Source of the DNA: Butyrivibrio sp.
Lineage (GTDB): Bacteria; Bacillota; Clostridia; Lachnospirales; Lachnospiraceae
Assembly (NCBI GenBank): GCA_017535785.1
Contig: JAFXTN010000011.1
Span: forward strand, 1 to 64,000
Length of the DNA: 64,000 nt
Direction: 5' to 3'
The notes under the pieces are model-generated. The model was not told where the DNA came from. It ran no database searches and saw only the letters and a program-made list of their open reading frames with translations. This document shows, piece after piece, positions 1-8,217 of this stretch (positions are counted from its first letter, which is position 1; every line of letters starts with the position of its first letter). Made by a program: the position numbers and the translations under genes.

Positions 1-756
1 ATGAGCGTTGTATCAATGAAACAGTTACTTGAGGCAGGTGTACATTTCGGACACCAGACAAGAAGATGGAACCCTAAAATGGCTCCTTACATCTTCACAG
101 AGAGAAACGGAATCCACATCATCGACCTTCAGAAGTCAGTTGTAAAGGTTGACGAGGCTTACAAGGCAGTATTTGAGATTGCACAGCAGGGTGGAACAAT
201 CCTTTTCGTTGGAACCAAGAAGCAGGCACAGGACGCAGTTAAGACTGAGGCTGAGCGTTGCGGAATGTACTATGTTAACGAGAGATGGCTTGGCGGTATG
301 CTCACAAACTTCAAGACAATCCAGAGCAGAATCGCAAGAATGAAGACTATCGAGAAGATGCAGGAAGACGGAACTTTCGAAGTTCTTCCCAAGAAGGAAG
401 TTGCTCAGCTTAAGAAGGAGCTTTCTAAGCTTCAGGCAAACCTTGGCGGAATCAGAGATATGAAGAGAATCCCTGATGCTATCTTTGTTGTAGATCCTAA
501 GAAGGAAAGAATCTGCATCCAGGAAGCAGAGTCTCTTGGAATCACTCTTATCGGTATCGGTGATACAAACTGCGATCCCGAAGAGCTTGACTTCATCATC
601 CCCGGTAACGACGATGCTATCAGAGCCGTAAAGCTTATCGTTGGTAAGATGGCTGACGCTGTGATCGAGGCTAATCAGGGTGCTGAGGCTGACGTAGCAG
701 CTGAGAACGAAGGCGCTGATGTTGAAGAAGAGACAACAGAAGAAGTAACTGAGTAA
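1..756 (+). CDS. rpsB: 30S ribosomal protein S2
   Basis: Structural protein of the small ribosomal subunit, needed for late 30S assembly and for docking S1-type proteins. The 251-residue protein opens with the S2 signature [11 protein letters not shown] and carries the conserved [10 protein letters not shown] segment near residue 160. The last 25 residues form a Glu-rich acidic tail. The ATG is the first base of the window, so promoter, ribosome-binding site and any S2 leader lie outside it. It is followed after 41 bases by tsf, the usual rpsB-tsf pairing. Identification is certain from sequence; the regulatory context cannot be seen. Confidence 0.98.
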   Translation: MSVVSMKQLLEAGVHFGHQTRRWNPKMAPYIFTERNGIHIIDLQKSVVKVDEAYKAVFEIAQQGGTILFVGTKKQAQDAVKTEAERCGMYYVNERWLGGMLTNFKTIQSRIARMKTIEKMQEDGTFEVLPKKEVAQLKKELSKLQANLGGIRDMKRIPDAIFVVDPKKERICIQEAESLGITLIGIGDTNCDPEELDFIIPGNDDAIRAVKLIVGKMADAVIEANQGAEADVAAENEGADVEEETTEEVTE

Positions 757-797
757 TTTTGAATATATTTTAAATTATCTTAGGGAGGATAATATAG

Positions 798-1751
798 ATG
801 GCTATCACAGCAGCAATGGTTAAAGAATTACGTGAGTCTACCGGTGCAGGAATGATGGAATGCAAGAAGGCTCTTACAGAAACTAACGGTGATATGGATG
901 CCGCAGTTGAGTTCCTTAGAAAGAACGGTATCATGAAGGCAGAGAAGAAGGCTAGCAGAATCGCAGCTGAGGGTCTTACAAAGATTGCTGTTAAGGATGA
1001 CAAGACAGCAGCAGTTGTTGAGGTTAACTCAGAGACTGACTTCGTTGCTCAGAACGAGAAGTTCCAGGCATTCGTTAACGCTGTAGCTACACAGGCTGTT
1101 AACTCTGACGCTAAGGACATGGATGCATTCATGGCTGAGAAGTGGAATGAGGATGCTTCTAAGACTGTTAGCGAGGCACTTGTAGAGATCACTGCAGTTA
1201 TCAGTGAGAAGCTCAGCATCAGACGTTTTGAGAAAGTTGTTGCTTCTAACGGTATCGTAGTTCCTTATGTACACGGCAACGGAAGAATTTCTGTTATCGT
1301 AGAGGCTGATACAGATGTTGTTAACGACGAGATCAAGGATGCTGTAAAGAACATCGCTATGCAGGTTGCAGCTCTTAATCCTAAGTATGTTGCTACTGAG
1401 GATGTTTCTCAGGAGTACAGAGATCACGAGAAGGAGATCCTTCTTGCTCAGGCTATGAAGGAGAACGAGGAGCTTCCCGAGGGCAAGAGAAAGCCTCAGG
1501 AAATCATCGAGAAGATGCTCATCGGACGTCTCAACAAAGAGCTTAAAGAGATCTGCCTTAACGAGCAGGTTTATGTAAAGGCTGAAGACGGAAAGCAGAC
1601 TGTTGGTCAGTATGTTGCACAGGTTGCAAAGAACAACGGTGCTAACCTCAAGATCAAGAGATTTGTTCGTTTCGAGACAGGTGAGGGAATCGAGAAGAAG
1701 AGTGAGAACTTTGCAGAGGAAGTTGCAAAGCAGGCAGCTGGTCTTAACTAA
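798..1751 (+). CDS. tsf: Elongation factor Ts
   Basis: Guanine nucleotide exchange factor for EF-Tu in the cytosol. The N-terminal UBA-like module with ELRESTGAG and the family signature TGAGMMECKKAL is at residues 10-30, followed by SETDFVAQNEKF near residue 77, the region that contacts EF-Tu. At 317 residues it is slightly longer than many Ts proteins (about 290-300). The ATG sits 8 bases after a strong AGGGAGG. Probably co-transcribed with rpsB and ended by the hairpin terminator 20 bases downstream. Confidence 0.98.
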   Translation: MAITAAMVKELRESTGAGMMECKKALTETNGDMDAAVEFLRKNGIMKAEKKASRIAAEGLTKIAVKDDKTAAVVEVNSETDFVAQNEKFQAFVNAVATQAVNSDAKDMDAFMAEKWNEDASKTVSEALVEITAVISEKLSIRRFEKVVASNGIVVPYVHGNGRISVIVEADTDVVNDEIKDAVKNIAMQVAALNPKYVATEDVSQEYRDHEKEILLAQAMKENEELPEGKRKPQEIIEKMLIGRLNKELKEICLNEQVYVKAEDGKQTVGQYVAQVAKNNGANLKIKRFVRFETGEGIEKKSENFAEEVAKQAAGLN

Positions 1752-1770
1752 TCATATTTATAGATTTACG

Positions 1771-1806
1771 GAGCTCCGGTTTGTTGACCGGAGCTCTTTC
1801 TATTTT
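1771..1806 (+). terminator. Intrinsic terminator of rpsB-tsf
   Basis: Perfect 9-bp stem, 1771-1779 with 1788-1796 (GAGCTCCGG arm), 8-base loop, followed by a U-rich stretch. It lies 20 bases after the tsf stop and separates the ribosomal pair from the min genes. Confidence 0.85.
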
Positions 1807-1819
1807 AGGAAAAATGTCC

Positions 1820-1825
1820 TATACT
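1820..1825 (+). promoter_or_regulatory. Possible -10 box for the min operon
   Basis: TATACT at 1820-1825 lies about 40 bases before minC; the hexamer 17 bases upstream (TTTCTA) is a poor -35 and overlaps the terminator T-tract. Weak evidence, given because a promoter is expected after the tsf terminator. Confidence 0.3.
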
Positions 1826-1865
1826 AGTAGGGTATGATTTTTTATGCAAAGGTTGGTAATGAGAT

Positions 1866-2612
1866 TTGAGTCAGCTAGTTACGATCAAAGGAACCAAATC
1901 AGGAATCATCCTTGTTCTTGAGCCGAGCGCTCCTTTCCCTGAACTATCTGATGAAGTCGCTTCAAGATTCAAGGAAGCATCTTCATTTTTGGGAAATAAG
2001 AACATGGGTCTCATTATCAGAGGAAGAAAGCTCTCTGACGATGAGGAAAGCAAGATAGTTAAGATCATTGAAGATAACTGCGATCTTAAGATATTCTGCG
2101 TCATTGATGAAGAGTCAGGAGTAGAGAAAATGTTTGAGCACGTGGTTCAGACACCTATTCAGACATATCATAATGATGATCCTTCGGATGTTGGGTCGAT
2201 GCAGGATAGTGATGACAGCAACAATGCACTTATTCTTAAAGGAAATTTAAGGTCAGGTCAGGATGTTTCCTGTAAGCAAAGTGTTGTTATTCTGGGTGAT
2301 GTAAAGCCCGGTGCCAATGTTATCTCTTATGGCAGTATCTTTATCTTGGGTGAGCTTAGAGGAAACGCGTTTGCCGGAGCCGGCGGAGACAGGAGCGCTA
2401 TTGTTATGGCCCTTAATCTTAATCCGCTTCAGGTCAGGATCGCGGATGCTATAGCTATTTCACCCGATGCCGAGAAAGGCCCCAAACTTAAATTCAAGAA
2501 AAAGAAGCTGATGGGAAGCGAGGCAGGTGAGCCAGAGGTTGCATATATCGAAGGCGATCATATCGTAAAGACTGCTTACGGATCATCATTTCTCAGACAG
2601 CTAAACAACTAA
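1866..2612 (+). CDS. minC: Septum site-determining protein MinC
   Basis: Inhibitor of FtsZ polymerisation that, with MinD, blocks division away from midcell. The 248-residue protein has an N-terminal alpha/beta domain (about residues 1-105), a low-complexity Asp/Ser linker (115-125) and a C-terminal beta-helix domain built of short repeats such as LILKGNLRSGQDV and GSIFILGELRG, the part that binds MinD. A basic KFKKKK stretch follows the helix. It starts at TTG, 1866; no strong Shine-Dalgarno is visible upstream, so expression may be low or the start may differ. Followed by minD after 12 bases. Confidence 0.93.
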   Translation: MSQLVTIKGTKSGIILVLEPSAPFPELSDEVASRFKEASSFLGNKNMGLIIRGRKLSDDEESKIVKIIEDNCDLKIFCVIDEESGVEKMFEHVVQTPIQTYHNDDPSDVGSMQDSDDSNNALILKGNLRSGQDVSCKQSVVILGDVKPGANVISYGSIFILGELRGNAFAGAGGDRSAIVMALNLNPLQVRIADAIAISPDAEKGPKLKFKKKKLMGSEAGEPEVAYIEGDHIVKTAYGSSFLRQLNN

Positions 2613-2624
2613 TTGGAGGAAAAT

Positions 2625-3404
2625 ATGGGAGAAGTCATAGTAATAACATCAGGAAAAGGCGGAGTAGGTAAGACAACAAGTACTGCAAATCTCGGTACAG
2701 GACTTGCCAAGCTTAATAAAAAAGTAGTTCTCATAGACACAGATATAGGTCTTCGTAACCTTGATGTGGTTATGGGTCTTGAGAACAGGATCGTATATAA
2801 TCTTGTTGACGTTATTGAAGGAAATTGCAAGCTTAAGCAGGCACTCATAAGGGATAAGAGATATGAGACACTATTTCTTTTGCCCGCTGCTCAGACCAAG
2901 GATAAGACAAGCGTTACTCCTGAGCAGATGAAGAATCTAACAGAGCAGCTTGCTACTGAGTTTGATTATGTTCTTCTTGATTGCCCCGCAGGAATTGAGC
3001 AGGGATTCAAGAATGCCATAGCAGGTGCTGACAGAGCACTTGTTGTTACAACACCCGAGGTTTCTGCTGTACGTGATGCAGACAGGATCATTGGACTTCT
3101 TGAAGCCAATGAGATCAAGAAGACACAGCTTATCGTTAACAGACTTCGTTCAGAGATGATCAAGAGAGGGGATATGATGTCTGCTGATGATGTTATCGAT
3201 ATTCTTGCGGTTGAGCTTATCGGCCAGGTTCCTGATGATGAGCATATCGTTGTTGCAACCAATAACGGTGAGCCTCTTGTAGGAGATAATTCACTTGCAG
3301 GTCAGGCTTATATGAACATTTGTCGCAGAATCACAGGTGAACAGGTTCCTTTCCTTGATCTTGACGCTAAAAAGGGCTTGTTTGGCTGGCTTAAGAAAAA
3401 ATAA
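2625..3404 (+). CDS. minD: Septum site-determining ATPase MinD
   Basis: Membrane-associated P-loop ATPase of the ParA/MinD class that recruits MinC to the membrane and is released by MinE. The deviant Walker A GKGGVGKTT is at residues 10-18, a Walker-B-type LLDCPAG follows near residue 119, and the C-terminus ends in a short amphipathic helix (LFGWLKKK) typical of the MinD membrane-targeting sequence. The start chosen is the ATG at 2625, six bases after GGAGG (2615-2619); an in-frame TTG at 2613 would precede that site. 259 residues, normal length. Middle gene of minCDE. Confidence 0.97.
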   Translation: MGEVIVITSGKGGVGKTTSTANLGTGLAKLNKKVVLIDTDIGLRNLDVVMGLENRIVYNLVDVIEGNCKLKQALIRDKRYETLFLLPAAQTKDKTSVTPEQMKNLTEQLATEFDYVLLDCPAGIEQGFKNAIAGADRALVVTTPEVSAVRDADRIIGLLEANEIKKTQLIVNRLRSEMIKRGDMMSADDVIDILAVELIGQVPDDEHIVVATNNGEPLVGDNSLAGQAYMNICRRITGEQVPFLDLDAKKGLFGWLKKK

Positions 3405-3419
3405 AAAGGGGGCAATATT

Positions 3420-3698
3420 ATGAAATTTTCAGATCTTTTCAAAAAGAAAACTTCAAGCGATATTGCCAAGGACCGCCTTAAGTTTGTTCTTGTTTCGGAT
3501 AGAGCTTCTTGCTCACCCGAGCTTATGGCCAAGATCCGCAGTGATATCATAGAAGTATTATCCAAGTATGCTGAGATTGATATGGATGGCATAGACATCA
3601 ATATCACACATATAGATGCTGATGAGAACGGTGGAAAATCTGCTCCGGCTCTTTATGCTAATATTCCTATCAAGAACATGAATCACAACGTTAAATAA
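3420..3698 (+). CDS. minE: Cell division topological specificity factor MinE
   Basis: Small activator of the MinD ATPase that confines MinCD away from midcell. The 92-residue protein (family about 85-95) begins with the short amphipathic membrane-binding helix MKFSDLFKKK, followed by the anti-MinCD segment with AKDRLKFVLVSDR and the C-terminal topological specificity domain. It follows minD by 15 bases with an AAAAAGGGGG ribosome site. A MinE-type oscillating or pole-to-pole system, rather than DivIVA/MinJ only, is therefore implied. Confidence 0.95.
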   Translation: MKFSDLFKKKTSSDIAKDRLKFVLVSDRASCSPELMAKIRSDIIEVLSKYAEIDMDGIDINITHIDADENGGKSAPALYANIPIKNMNHNVK

Positions 3699-3705
3699 TT
3701 TTAAC

Positions 3706-3742
3706 GGGCAGGGAATAAAATTCCTTGCCCATAATTTATTTA
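3706..3742 (+). terminator. Intrinsic terminator of minCDE
   Basis: Ten-bp stem 3706-3715 with 3721-3730 containing one G-U pair, loop TAAAA, followed by an A/T-rich tract. Lies 7 bases after the minE stop. Confidence 0.75.
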
Positions 3743-3776
3743 ATGTACTTTAAACTAATGATTATTACAGAATTTG

Positions 3777-3785
3777 TGGTATAAT
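3777..3785 (+). promoter_or_regulatory. Extended -10 promoter of the OhrR-type gene
   Basis: TGGTATAAT is a perfect extended -10 (TGn plus TATAAT at 3780-3785), 38 bases before the start codon. The -35 region is weak, as is common for extended -10 promoters. No clear OhrR-type palindrome was recognised around it. Confidence 0.7.
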
Positions 3786-3822
3786 TAGGGATAGTTAATA
3801 CTTTATCTATCAGGAGAATTAT

Positions 3823-4275
3823 ATGGGCGTAAACGATGAAGCATATGAATCATTAAAGATCGGAAATCAGTTATGTTTCCCTCTTTATGCGTGTTCCAAG
3901 GAAATCATCAGGAAGTACAAGCCTTTTCTTGATGCTTTGGATCTCACCTATACCCAGTATATTGTTATGATGGTCATGTGGGATAAGAAGAAGGTCAATG
4001 TCAAGACGTTGGGAGAAAACCTTTATCTTGATTCCGGTACGCTTACTCCTGTACTTAAAAAGCTTGAATCCAAAGGATATATCAAGAGAGAAAGGTCTGA
4101 GAAAGACGAAAGAAACCTTGTTGTTACGTTGACGGAAGATGGAGAGGCATTAAAAGAAAAGGCCGTTAATATTCCTAAGAAGGTTGGATCTTGTGTTTGC
4201 TTATCTTCCGAAGAGAGTAAAACATTATATGATCTCTTGTACAAAATTATCGCTAAAGTCAAAGATACAGATTGA
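3823..4275 (+). CDS. ohrR: MarR-family organic peroxide sensor, OhrR type
   Basis: Winged-helix repressor that in Bacillus OhrR senses organic peroxides by oxidation of one N-terminal cysteine. Seen: 150 residues; NQLCFPLYA places that cysteine at position 18, with the helpful tyrosines in RKYKPF and TYTQY also kept. The recognition region DSGTLTPVLKKLESKGYIKRERSEKDER matches the OhrR wing in spaced blocks. Three further cysteines (residues 24, 125, 127 approximately) could allow disulfide-type sensing. Oddly, no ohr peroxiredoxin gene is adjacent. Own extended -10 promoter and AGGAG site. The class is clear; the specific inducer is inferred. Confidence 0.85.
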   Translation: MGVNDEAYESLKIGNQLCFPLYACSKEIIRKYKPFLDALDLTYTQYIVMMVMWDKKKVNVKTLGENLYLDSGTLTPVLKKLESKGYIKRERSEKDERNLVVTLTEDGEALKEKAVNIPKKVGSCVCLSSEESKTLYDLLYKIIAKVKDTD

Positions 4276-4317
4276 TTTTTTGAGGATTTGGCAATACAAT
4301 TTTATTTGGTCAATGAT

Positions 4318-4364
4318 GCGTGGTAGTTTATGTTTTTGAAAGTCAAAAATTTAACGATCCACGC
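4318..4364 (+). repeat. Nested inverted repeats in the leader of the CsoR-type gene
   Basis: Outer arms GCGTGG (4318-4323) and CCACGC (4359-4364) enclose inner arms TTTTTGA (4333-4339) and TCAAAAA (4343-4349). It ends 10 bases before the ribosome site of the next gene. It may be an mRNA hairpin or a protein site; not recognised as a known riboswitch. Confidence 0.4.
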
Positions 4365-4383
4365 CTTGTTTATGGAGGCAGTT

Positions 4384-4680
4384 ATGACTTCTCATAATCA
4401 TAATCATCACCATGACCCTGAGAAGATTAAAGCCATCGTTAATCGACTGTCCAAGGCAATCGGACACCTTGAATCGGTCAAAAGGATGGTAGAGGACGAT
4501 CGTGACTGTTCCGAAGTTCTTGTACAATTGGCAGCTGTACGTTCCGCGATCAACAACACCGGAAAAGAGCTTCTAAAGGAACATATAAGTCACTGCATTG
4601 TTCACGCAATTCAGGAAGGCGATGAAGATGCCATTATTGAACTAAATGATGCCATCGACAAATTTATGAAATCTACATGA
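4384..4680 (+). CDS. csoR: Metal-sensing transcriptional repressor, CsoR/RcnR family
   Basis: All-helical tetrameric repressor family that binds Cu(I), Ni(II), Co(II), formaldehyde or persulfide. Seen: 98 residues with Cys42, His67 and Cys71; this Cys-x24-His-x3-Cys spacing is that of the Cu(I)-type CsoR ligands. The N-terminus is His-rich (HNHNHHH, residues 4-10), which could add a metal ligand as in RcnR-like members. Start chosen at ATG 4384, after GGAGG at 4374-4378; an upstream in-frame ATG at 4330 lacks a site. It sits immediately before the nickel-dependent hydrogenase genes, so control of that operon or of nickel supply is an inference, copper the default from the ligand pattern. Confidence 0.85.
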   Translation: MTSHNHNHHHDPEKIKAIVNRLSKAIGHLESVKRMVEDDRDCSEVLVQLAAVRSAINNTGKELLKEHISHCIVHAIQEGDEDAIIELNDAIDKFMKST

Positions 4681-4695
4681 GTGATAATACTCATG
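4676..4695. promoter_or_regulatory. Perfect palindrome at the head of the hydrogenase operon
   Basis: Arms CATGAGT (4676-4682) and ACTCATG (4689-4695) are exact inverted repeats around GATAAT (4683-4688), which itself resembles a -10 box. The site straddles the stop codon of the CsoR-type gene and ends 29 bases before echA. It looks like an operator over a promoter; a short mRNA hairpin is the alternative. Confidence 0.5.
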
Positions 4696-4723
4696 CAAAT
4701 TGTATGTGAAAGGGGCGAACACC

Positions 4724-6652
4724 TTGGCTAATATTATAAACGTAGTTTACTTTCTTATTCTTTTTCCCTTTATTATGGCGATAATAATCGGATTACTTAA
4801 GAAAGCAAGTCCGCTTAGAAGTGCTGTTATTATCATAGGCGGATTTACTATTATGGCTGCTGCAATTTATGTTGCTGTTAATGTTCTCTTGTCCGGTAAA
4901 ATACACATCGTTTATCTTGAGAACATAGAGCTTTATAATCATATTGTTGTAGCTTTGGAAGTATTTTTGATGGTACTTGTATGTTTCCTTAGTATCAAGT
5001 ACAAGAAATTTTACGCAATTATTTTTTCGCTTGTCGGAACCATTCCGGTTCTGTGGATGGATCTCACAGGTAGAGCAGTAGAGTACTCTAATCATCTACG
5101 TATTGATACTTTTACTGCTGTTATGTATCTGATCGTAGGTGTTGTAGGTATTCTTATCTGTATCTATGCATCAGGTTACATGAAAGACTATCATCACCAT
5201 CACACAGATGTGCAGGATCGTTCCAATTATTTCCTTGCACTTATGTTTGTGTTCCTTGGAGCGATGTTTGGTCTCATTTCTTCAGACAATCTTGGATTCA
5301 TCTATTTCTTCTGGGAGATCACAAGTGTTTGTTCATTCCTTATGATCGGTTATACAAGAACCCAGGAAGCTGTAGATAATTCATTCAGAGCTTTATGGAT
5401 GAACCTTCTCGGAGGCTGTGGATTTGCGGCAGGCCTTATGTATTGCAATATGAATCTCGAAATTGCAAATTTAAGCGACCTTACAGGCATCGCAGCTACT
5501 TCTAAATTCGTTATTGTTCCGGTTACACTTTTTGCTTTTGCTGCTCTTACAAAGAGTGCACAATTTCCTTTTTCAAAATGGCTCCTTGGTGCCATGGTTG
5601 CACCTACACCTTCAAGTGCGCTTCTTCACTCGGCAACAATGGTTAAGATCGGTGTATATATGCTTATAAGAGTGTCACCTCTTTTGTACAATACACTTAC
5701 AGGTATCATGATCACTGTTATCGGTGGATTTACATTCTTTGCAGCGTCTCTTCTTGCTATTACAGTCAGCGACGGCAAGAAAGTTCTTGCTTATTCAACA
5801 ATTTCAAATCTCGGTCTTATTACAGCCTGTGCCGGAACCGGTACTACAGAGGGTGTATGGGCCGCTGTTATGCTTGTGCTTTTCCATGCTGTTTCCAAGT
5901 CACTTCTTTTCCAGACAGTGGGAGATATCGAGAACTGTATGCACAGTCGTGATATTGAGGATATGCACGGACTTATCATTAAGCTTCCCAGACTTGCATT
6001 TATTATGATGATAGGTATCTGCGGTATGTTCATGGCGCCTTTTGGAATGCTTGTTTCCAAGTGGGCTGCTCTTAAGGCATTCGTAGATTCCGGTTCCGTA
6101 TGGCTTGTTATCTTCCTTGTTTTCGGATCAGGAAGTACACTTTTCTACTGGGCTAAATGGCTTGGAAAGATCTGCACTGTTATCCATCAGTCTTTCGAGC
6201 TTGAAGATATTACACCCAGAAGCGAGATGGTTTCTATTTTCCCTCTTACTTCTATGATCGTTATCATGTGCTTTGCATTCCCATGGATGTCCTCACACAT
6301 GATCCAGCCTATTCTTGATGAGGCATTCAATACAAACATCCCTGATGTTATTGGTGGAAGTGATGTCATTATCATGATGATCATGGTAGCAATGATATTT
6401 ATGATACCTATTGGTTCAAGAATACTTGCTATCGGTAAGAACTCTAAGATGACAATGTCTTATGTTGCAGGTGTCAACGCAGGCGATGACAGACATTATA
6501 TTGATTCTTTCGGTAAAGAGAGAGCTCTTTATATGTCCAACTGGTATATGGATGAGATCTTCGGTGAGAAGAAACTTCTTTTACCCTGCATAATCGTTTC
6601 AGCTGTTCTTGTTGCTGTAATGCTTATTATTGTAGTCGGAGGTGCGTTCTGA
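4724..6652 (+). CDS. echA: Ech hydrogenase subunit A, antiporter-like proton channel
   Basis: Large membrane subunit related to NuoL/Mrp antiporters; in Ech complexes it helps couple ferredoxin-dependent proton reduction to ion pumping. The 642-residue protein is almost wholly hydrophobic with roughly 16 membrane segments; the antiporter signature with KSAQFPFSKWLLGAM and the following SSALLHSATMVK block carries the expected buried lysines and histidine. Start chosen at TTG 4724, 10 bases after AAAGGGG; upstream in-frame TTG 4700 and GTG 4706 lack a site. First gene of ech-hyp, overlapping echB by one base (TGATG). Confidence 0.92.
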   Translation: MANIINVVYFLILFPFIMAIIIGLLKKASPLRSAVIIIGGFTIMAAAIYVAVNVLLSGKIHIVYLENIELYNHIVVALEVFLMVLVCFLSIKYKKFYAIIFSLVGTIPVLWMDLTGRAVEYSNHLRIDTFTAVMYLIVGVVGILICIYASGYMKDYHHHHTDVQDRSNYFLALMFVFLGAMFGLISSDNLGFIYFFWEITSVCSFLMIGYTRTQEAVDNSFRALWMNLLGGCGFAAGLMYCNMNLEIANLSDLTGIAATSKFVIVPVTLFAFAALTKSAQFPFSKWLLGAMVAPTPSSALLHSATMVKIGVYMLIRVSPLLYNTLTGIMITVIGGFTFFAASLLAITVSDGKKVLAYSTISNLGLITACAGTGTTEGVWAAVMLVLFHAVSKSLLFQTVGDIENCMHSRDIEDMHGLIIKLPRLAFIMMIGICGMFMAPFGMLVSKWAALKAFVDSGSVWLVIFLVFGSGSTLFYWAKWLGKICTVIHQSFELEDITPRSEMVSIFPLTSMIVIMCFAFPWMSSHMIQPILDEAFNTNIPDVIGGSDVIIMMIMVAMIFMIPIGSRILAIGKNSKMTMSYVAGVNAGDDRHYIDSFGKERALYMSNWYMDEIFGEKKLLLPCIIVSAVLVAVMLIIVVGGAF

Positions 6653-7521
6653 TGACTGTTTCTATTATTATTAAAGCTTTACTTTATGTTTTACTTGCTC
6701 CCTTTGTCGGAGGATTATTATCAGGTATAGACAGAGTTTTCTCTGCTCGTATGCAGGGAAGACAAGGACCTCCTGTTTTTCAGCCTTTTTATGATGTATT
6801 TAAGCTTATGAACAAGCAGACCACCGTTGTTAACGGTATTCAGGTTCTGTTTGTAACGGCCTATCTTATCTTTACGATATTTACAGGCGCTCTGTTCTTT
6901 GCAGGCGGAGATATGCTTCTTGTATTCTTTGCTCTTTCAATGTCAGAGGTTATGATGGTACTTGCCGCTTTTTCAACAAACGGCCCTTACAGTATCATGG
7001 GAGCGCAGCGTGAGCTTTTACAGATGATGTGTTATGAACCTATGACTCTTCTTGTTGCCATCGGTTTTTACTATGCAAACGGAAGTTTCATGGTTAATGA
7101 TCTTATCCATGCATCTGTGCCCGCGATCGTACAGATACCCGGTTTCTTTATCGGATTTGTATTTATCCTTATCATTAAACTTAGGAAGTCGCCTTTTGAT
7201 CTTAGTACGTCACACCATATGCACCAGGAGATGGTTAAGGGACTTACGACAGATCTTTCGGGTGGCAACCTTGCACGCGTTGAGATAGCAGAGTGGTATG
7301 ATACTGTTCTTATGATGGGTATCGTAGGAATGTTCTTTATTACAAACAATCCTATCAGTATCCTTTGGGCAGTTATTGCATGCTCCGTTGTTTTCTTCCT
7401 TGAGACACTTATTGATAATCTTTTCCCTCGTGTTAAGTACATCACCATGCTCAAGGTTACATGGGCGGTTATCCTTGTATTTGCGGGAACCAACCTGCTG
7501 ATCCTTAATGTTTTGAAGTAA
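6652..7521 (+). CDS. echB: Ech hydrogenase subunit B, NuoH-like membrane anchor
   Basis: Integral membrane subunit homologous to NuoH of complex I, linking the hydrophilic catalytic arm to the membrane. Seen: about eight hydrophobic segments and the NuoH-type cytoplasmic loop with ARMQGRQGPP followed by FQPFYDVFKL (residues 25-50); further loops contain the acidic AQRELLQMMCYEP and the SPFDLSTSHHMHQE segment, both characteristic of the family. 289 residues, as in other Ech clusters. Start overlaps the echA stop, suggesting translational coupling. Confidence 0.93.
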   Translation: MTVSIIIKALLYVLLAPFVGGLLSGIDRVFSARMQGRQGPPVFQPFYDVFKLMNKQTTVVNGIQVLFVTAYLIFTIFTGALFFAGGDMLLVFFALSMSEVMMVLAAFSTNGPYSIMGAQRELLQMMCYEPMTLLVAIGFYYANGSFMVNDLIHASVPAIVQIPGFFIGFVFILIIKLRKSPFDLSTSHHMHQEMVKGLTTDLSGGNLARVEIAEWYDTVLMMGIVGMFFITNNPISILWAVIACSVVFFLETLIDNLFPRVKYITMLKVTWAVILVFAGTNLLILNVLK

Positions 7522-7539
7522 TGAGAAGGAGATAAGCAA

Positions 7540-8217
7540 ATGAAAATATCAAAATCACCATGGGTGTTACATTATGACGGTTCCAGCTGTAACGGCTGCG
7601 ATATAGAAGTACTTGCTACCATGACTCCTCTCTATGATGTTGAGAGGTTCGGTATTATAAATACAGGTAATCCCAAGCATGCAGACGTCCTTCTTTTGAC
7701 GGGAGGTGTCAATGCTCAGACTGCACCTGTAATCAGACAGCTCTACAATATGATGCCCGATCCCAAAGTAGTTATTGCTTGCGGAATCTGCGCATGTGAC
7801 GGAGGAATCTTCAAGGAGTGTTACAACATCTTGGGAGGATCCGATAAGGTCGTTCCCGTTGATGTTTATGTTCCCGGTTGTGCCGTAAGACCTGAAGCTC
7901 TTATTCAGGGCGTTGTTAAGGCTGTTGGCATTCTTGAGGAGAAGAGAAAGAAGTTAAAAGAGTCTATGAAGGCCGGCTATTGTACTGTTGATTACAGCAA
8001 GATGGCTGTTCATATGACTGCAGACGATTATGATCCAAGTACACAGTACGATGCTATCCTCACAGAGGAAGCACTCAGAGAGCAAGCTGAGGAGAAGATG
8101 AAAGCAACTGCAAAGCCTGCACCTAAGCCGGCAGCTCCCGCTGCTACAGCAACAACAACTGCAACGGCTCCCAATGCAAATGCTGCGGATAATTCCGGGA
8201 AAGGAGATAACGCATAA
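7540..8217 (+). CDS. echC: Ech hydrogenase small subunit C, NuoB-like
   Basis: Electron-transfer subunit carrying the proximal 4Fe-4S cluster next to the NiFe site. Probable ligands are Cys17 and Cys20 (SSCNGCD), Cys84 in ACGICACDGG and Cys114 in VYVPGCAVRPE; this is the NuoB/small-subunit pattern. The conserved domain ends near residue 150. After that there is a helical stretch and a low-complexity tail (about residues 180-225) rich in Ala, Pro, Lys and Thr, which is unusual for the family. AGAAGGAG precedes the ATG; the stop overlaps echD (TAATG). Confidence 0.94.
   Translation: MKISKSPWVLHYDGSSCNGCDIEVLATMTPLYDVERFGIINTGNPKHADVLLLTGGVNAQTAPVIRQLYNMMPDPKVVIACGICACDGGIFKECYNILGGSDKVVPVDVYVPGCAVRPEALIQGVVKAVGILEEKRKKLKESMKAGYCTVDYSKMAVHMTADDYDPSTQYDAILTEEALREQAEEKMKATAKPAPKPAAPAATATTTATAPNANAADNSGKGDNA

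Noticed and set aside
770..1427. Minus-strand open frames opposite tsf
   Set aside because: They mirror the codon pattern of tsf, lack ribosome sites and show no recognisable domain; the same holds for the other antisense and out-of-frame readings across the window.
4330..4383. N-terminal extension of the CsoR-type protein from ATG 4330
   Set aside because: No ribosome site before it, and the extension carries the GGAGG used by ATG 4384; the leader also contains nested hairpins.
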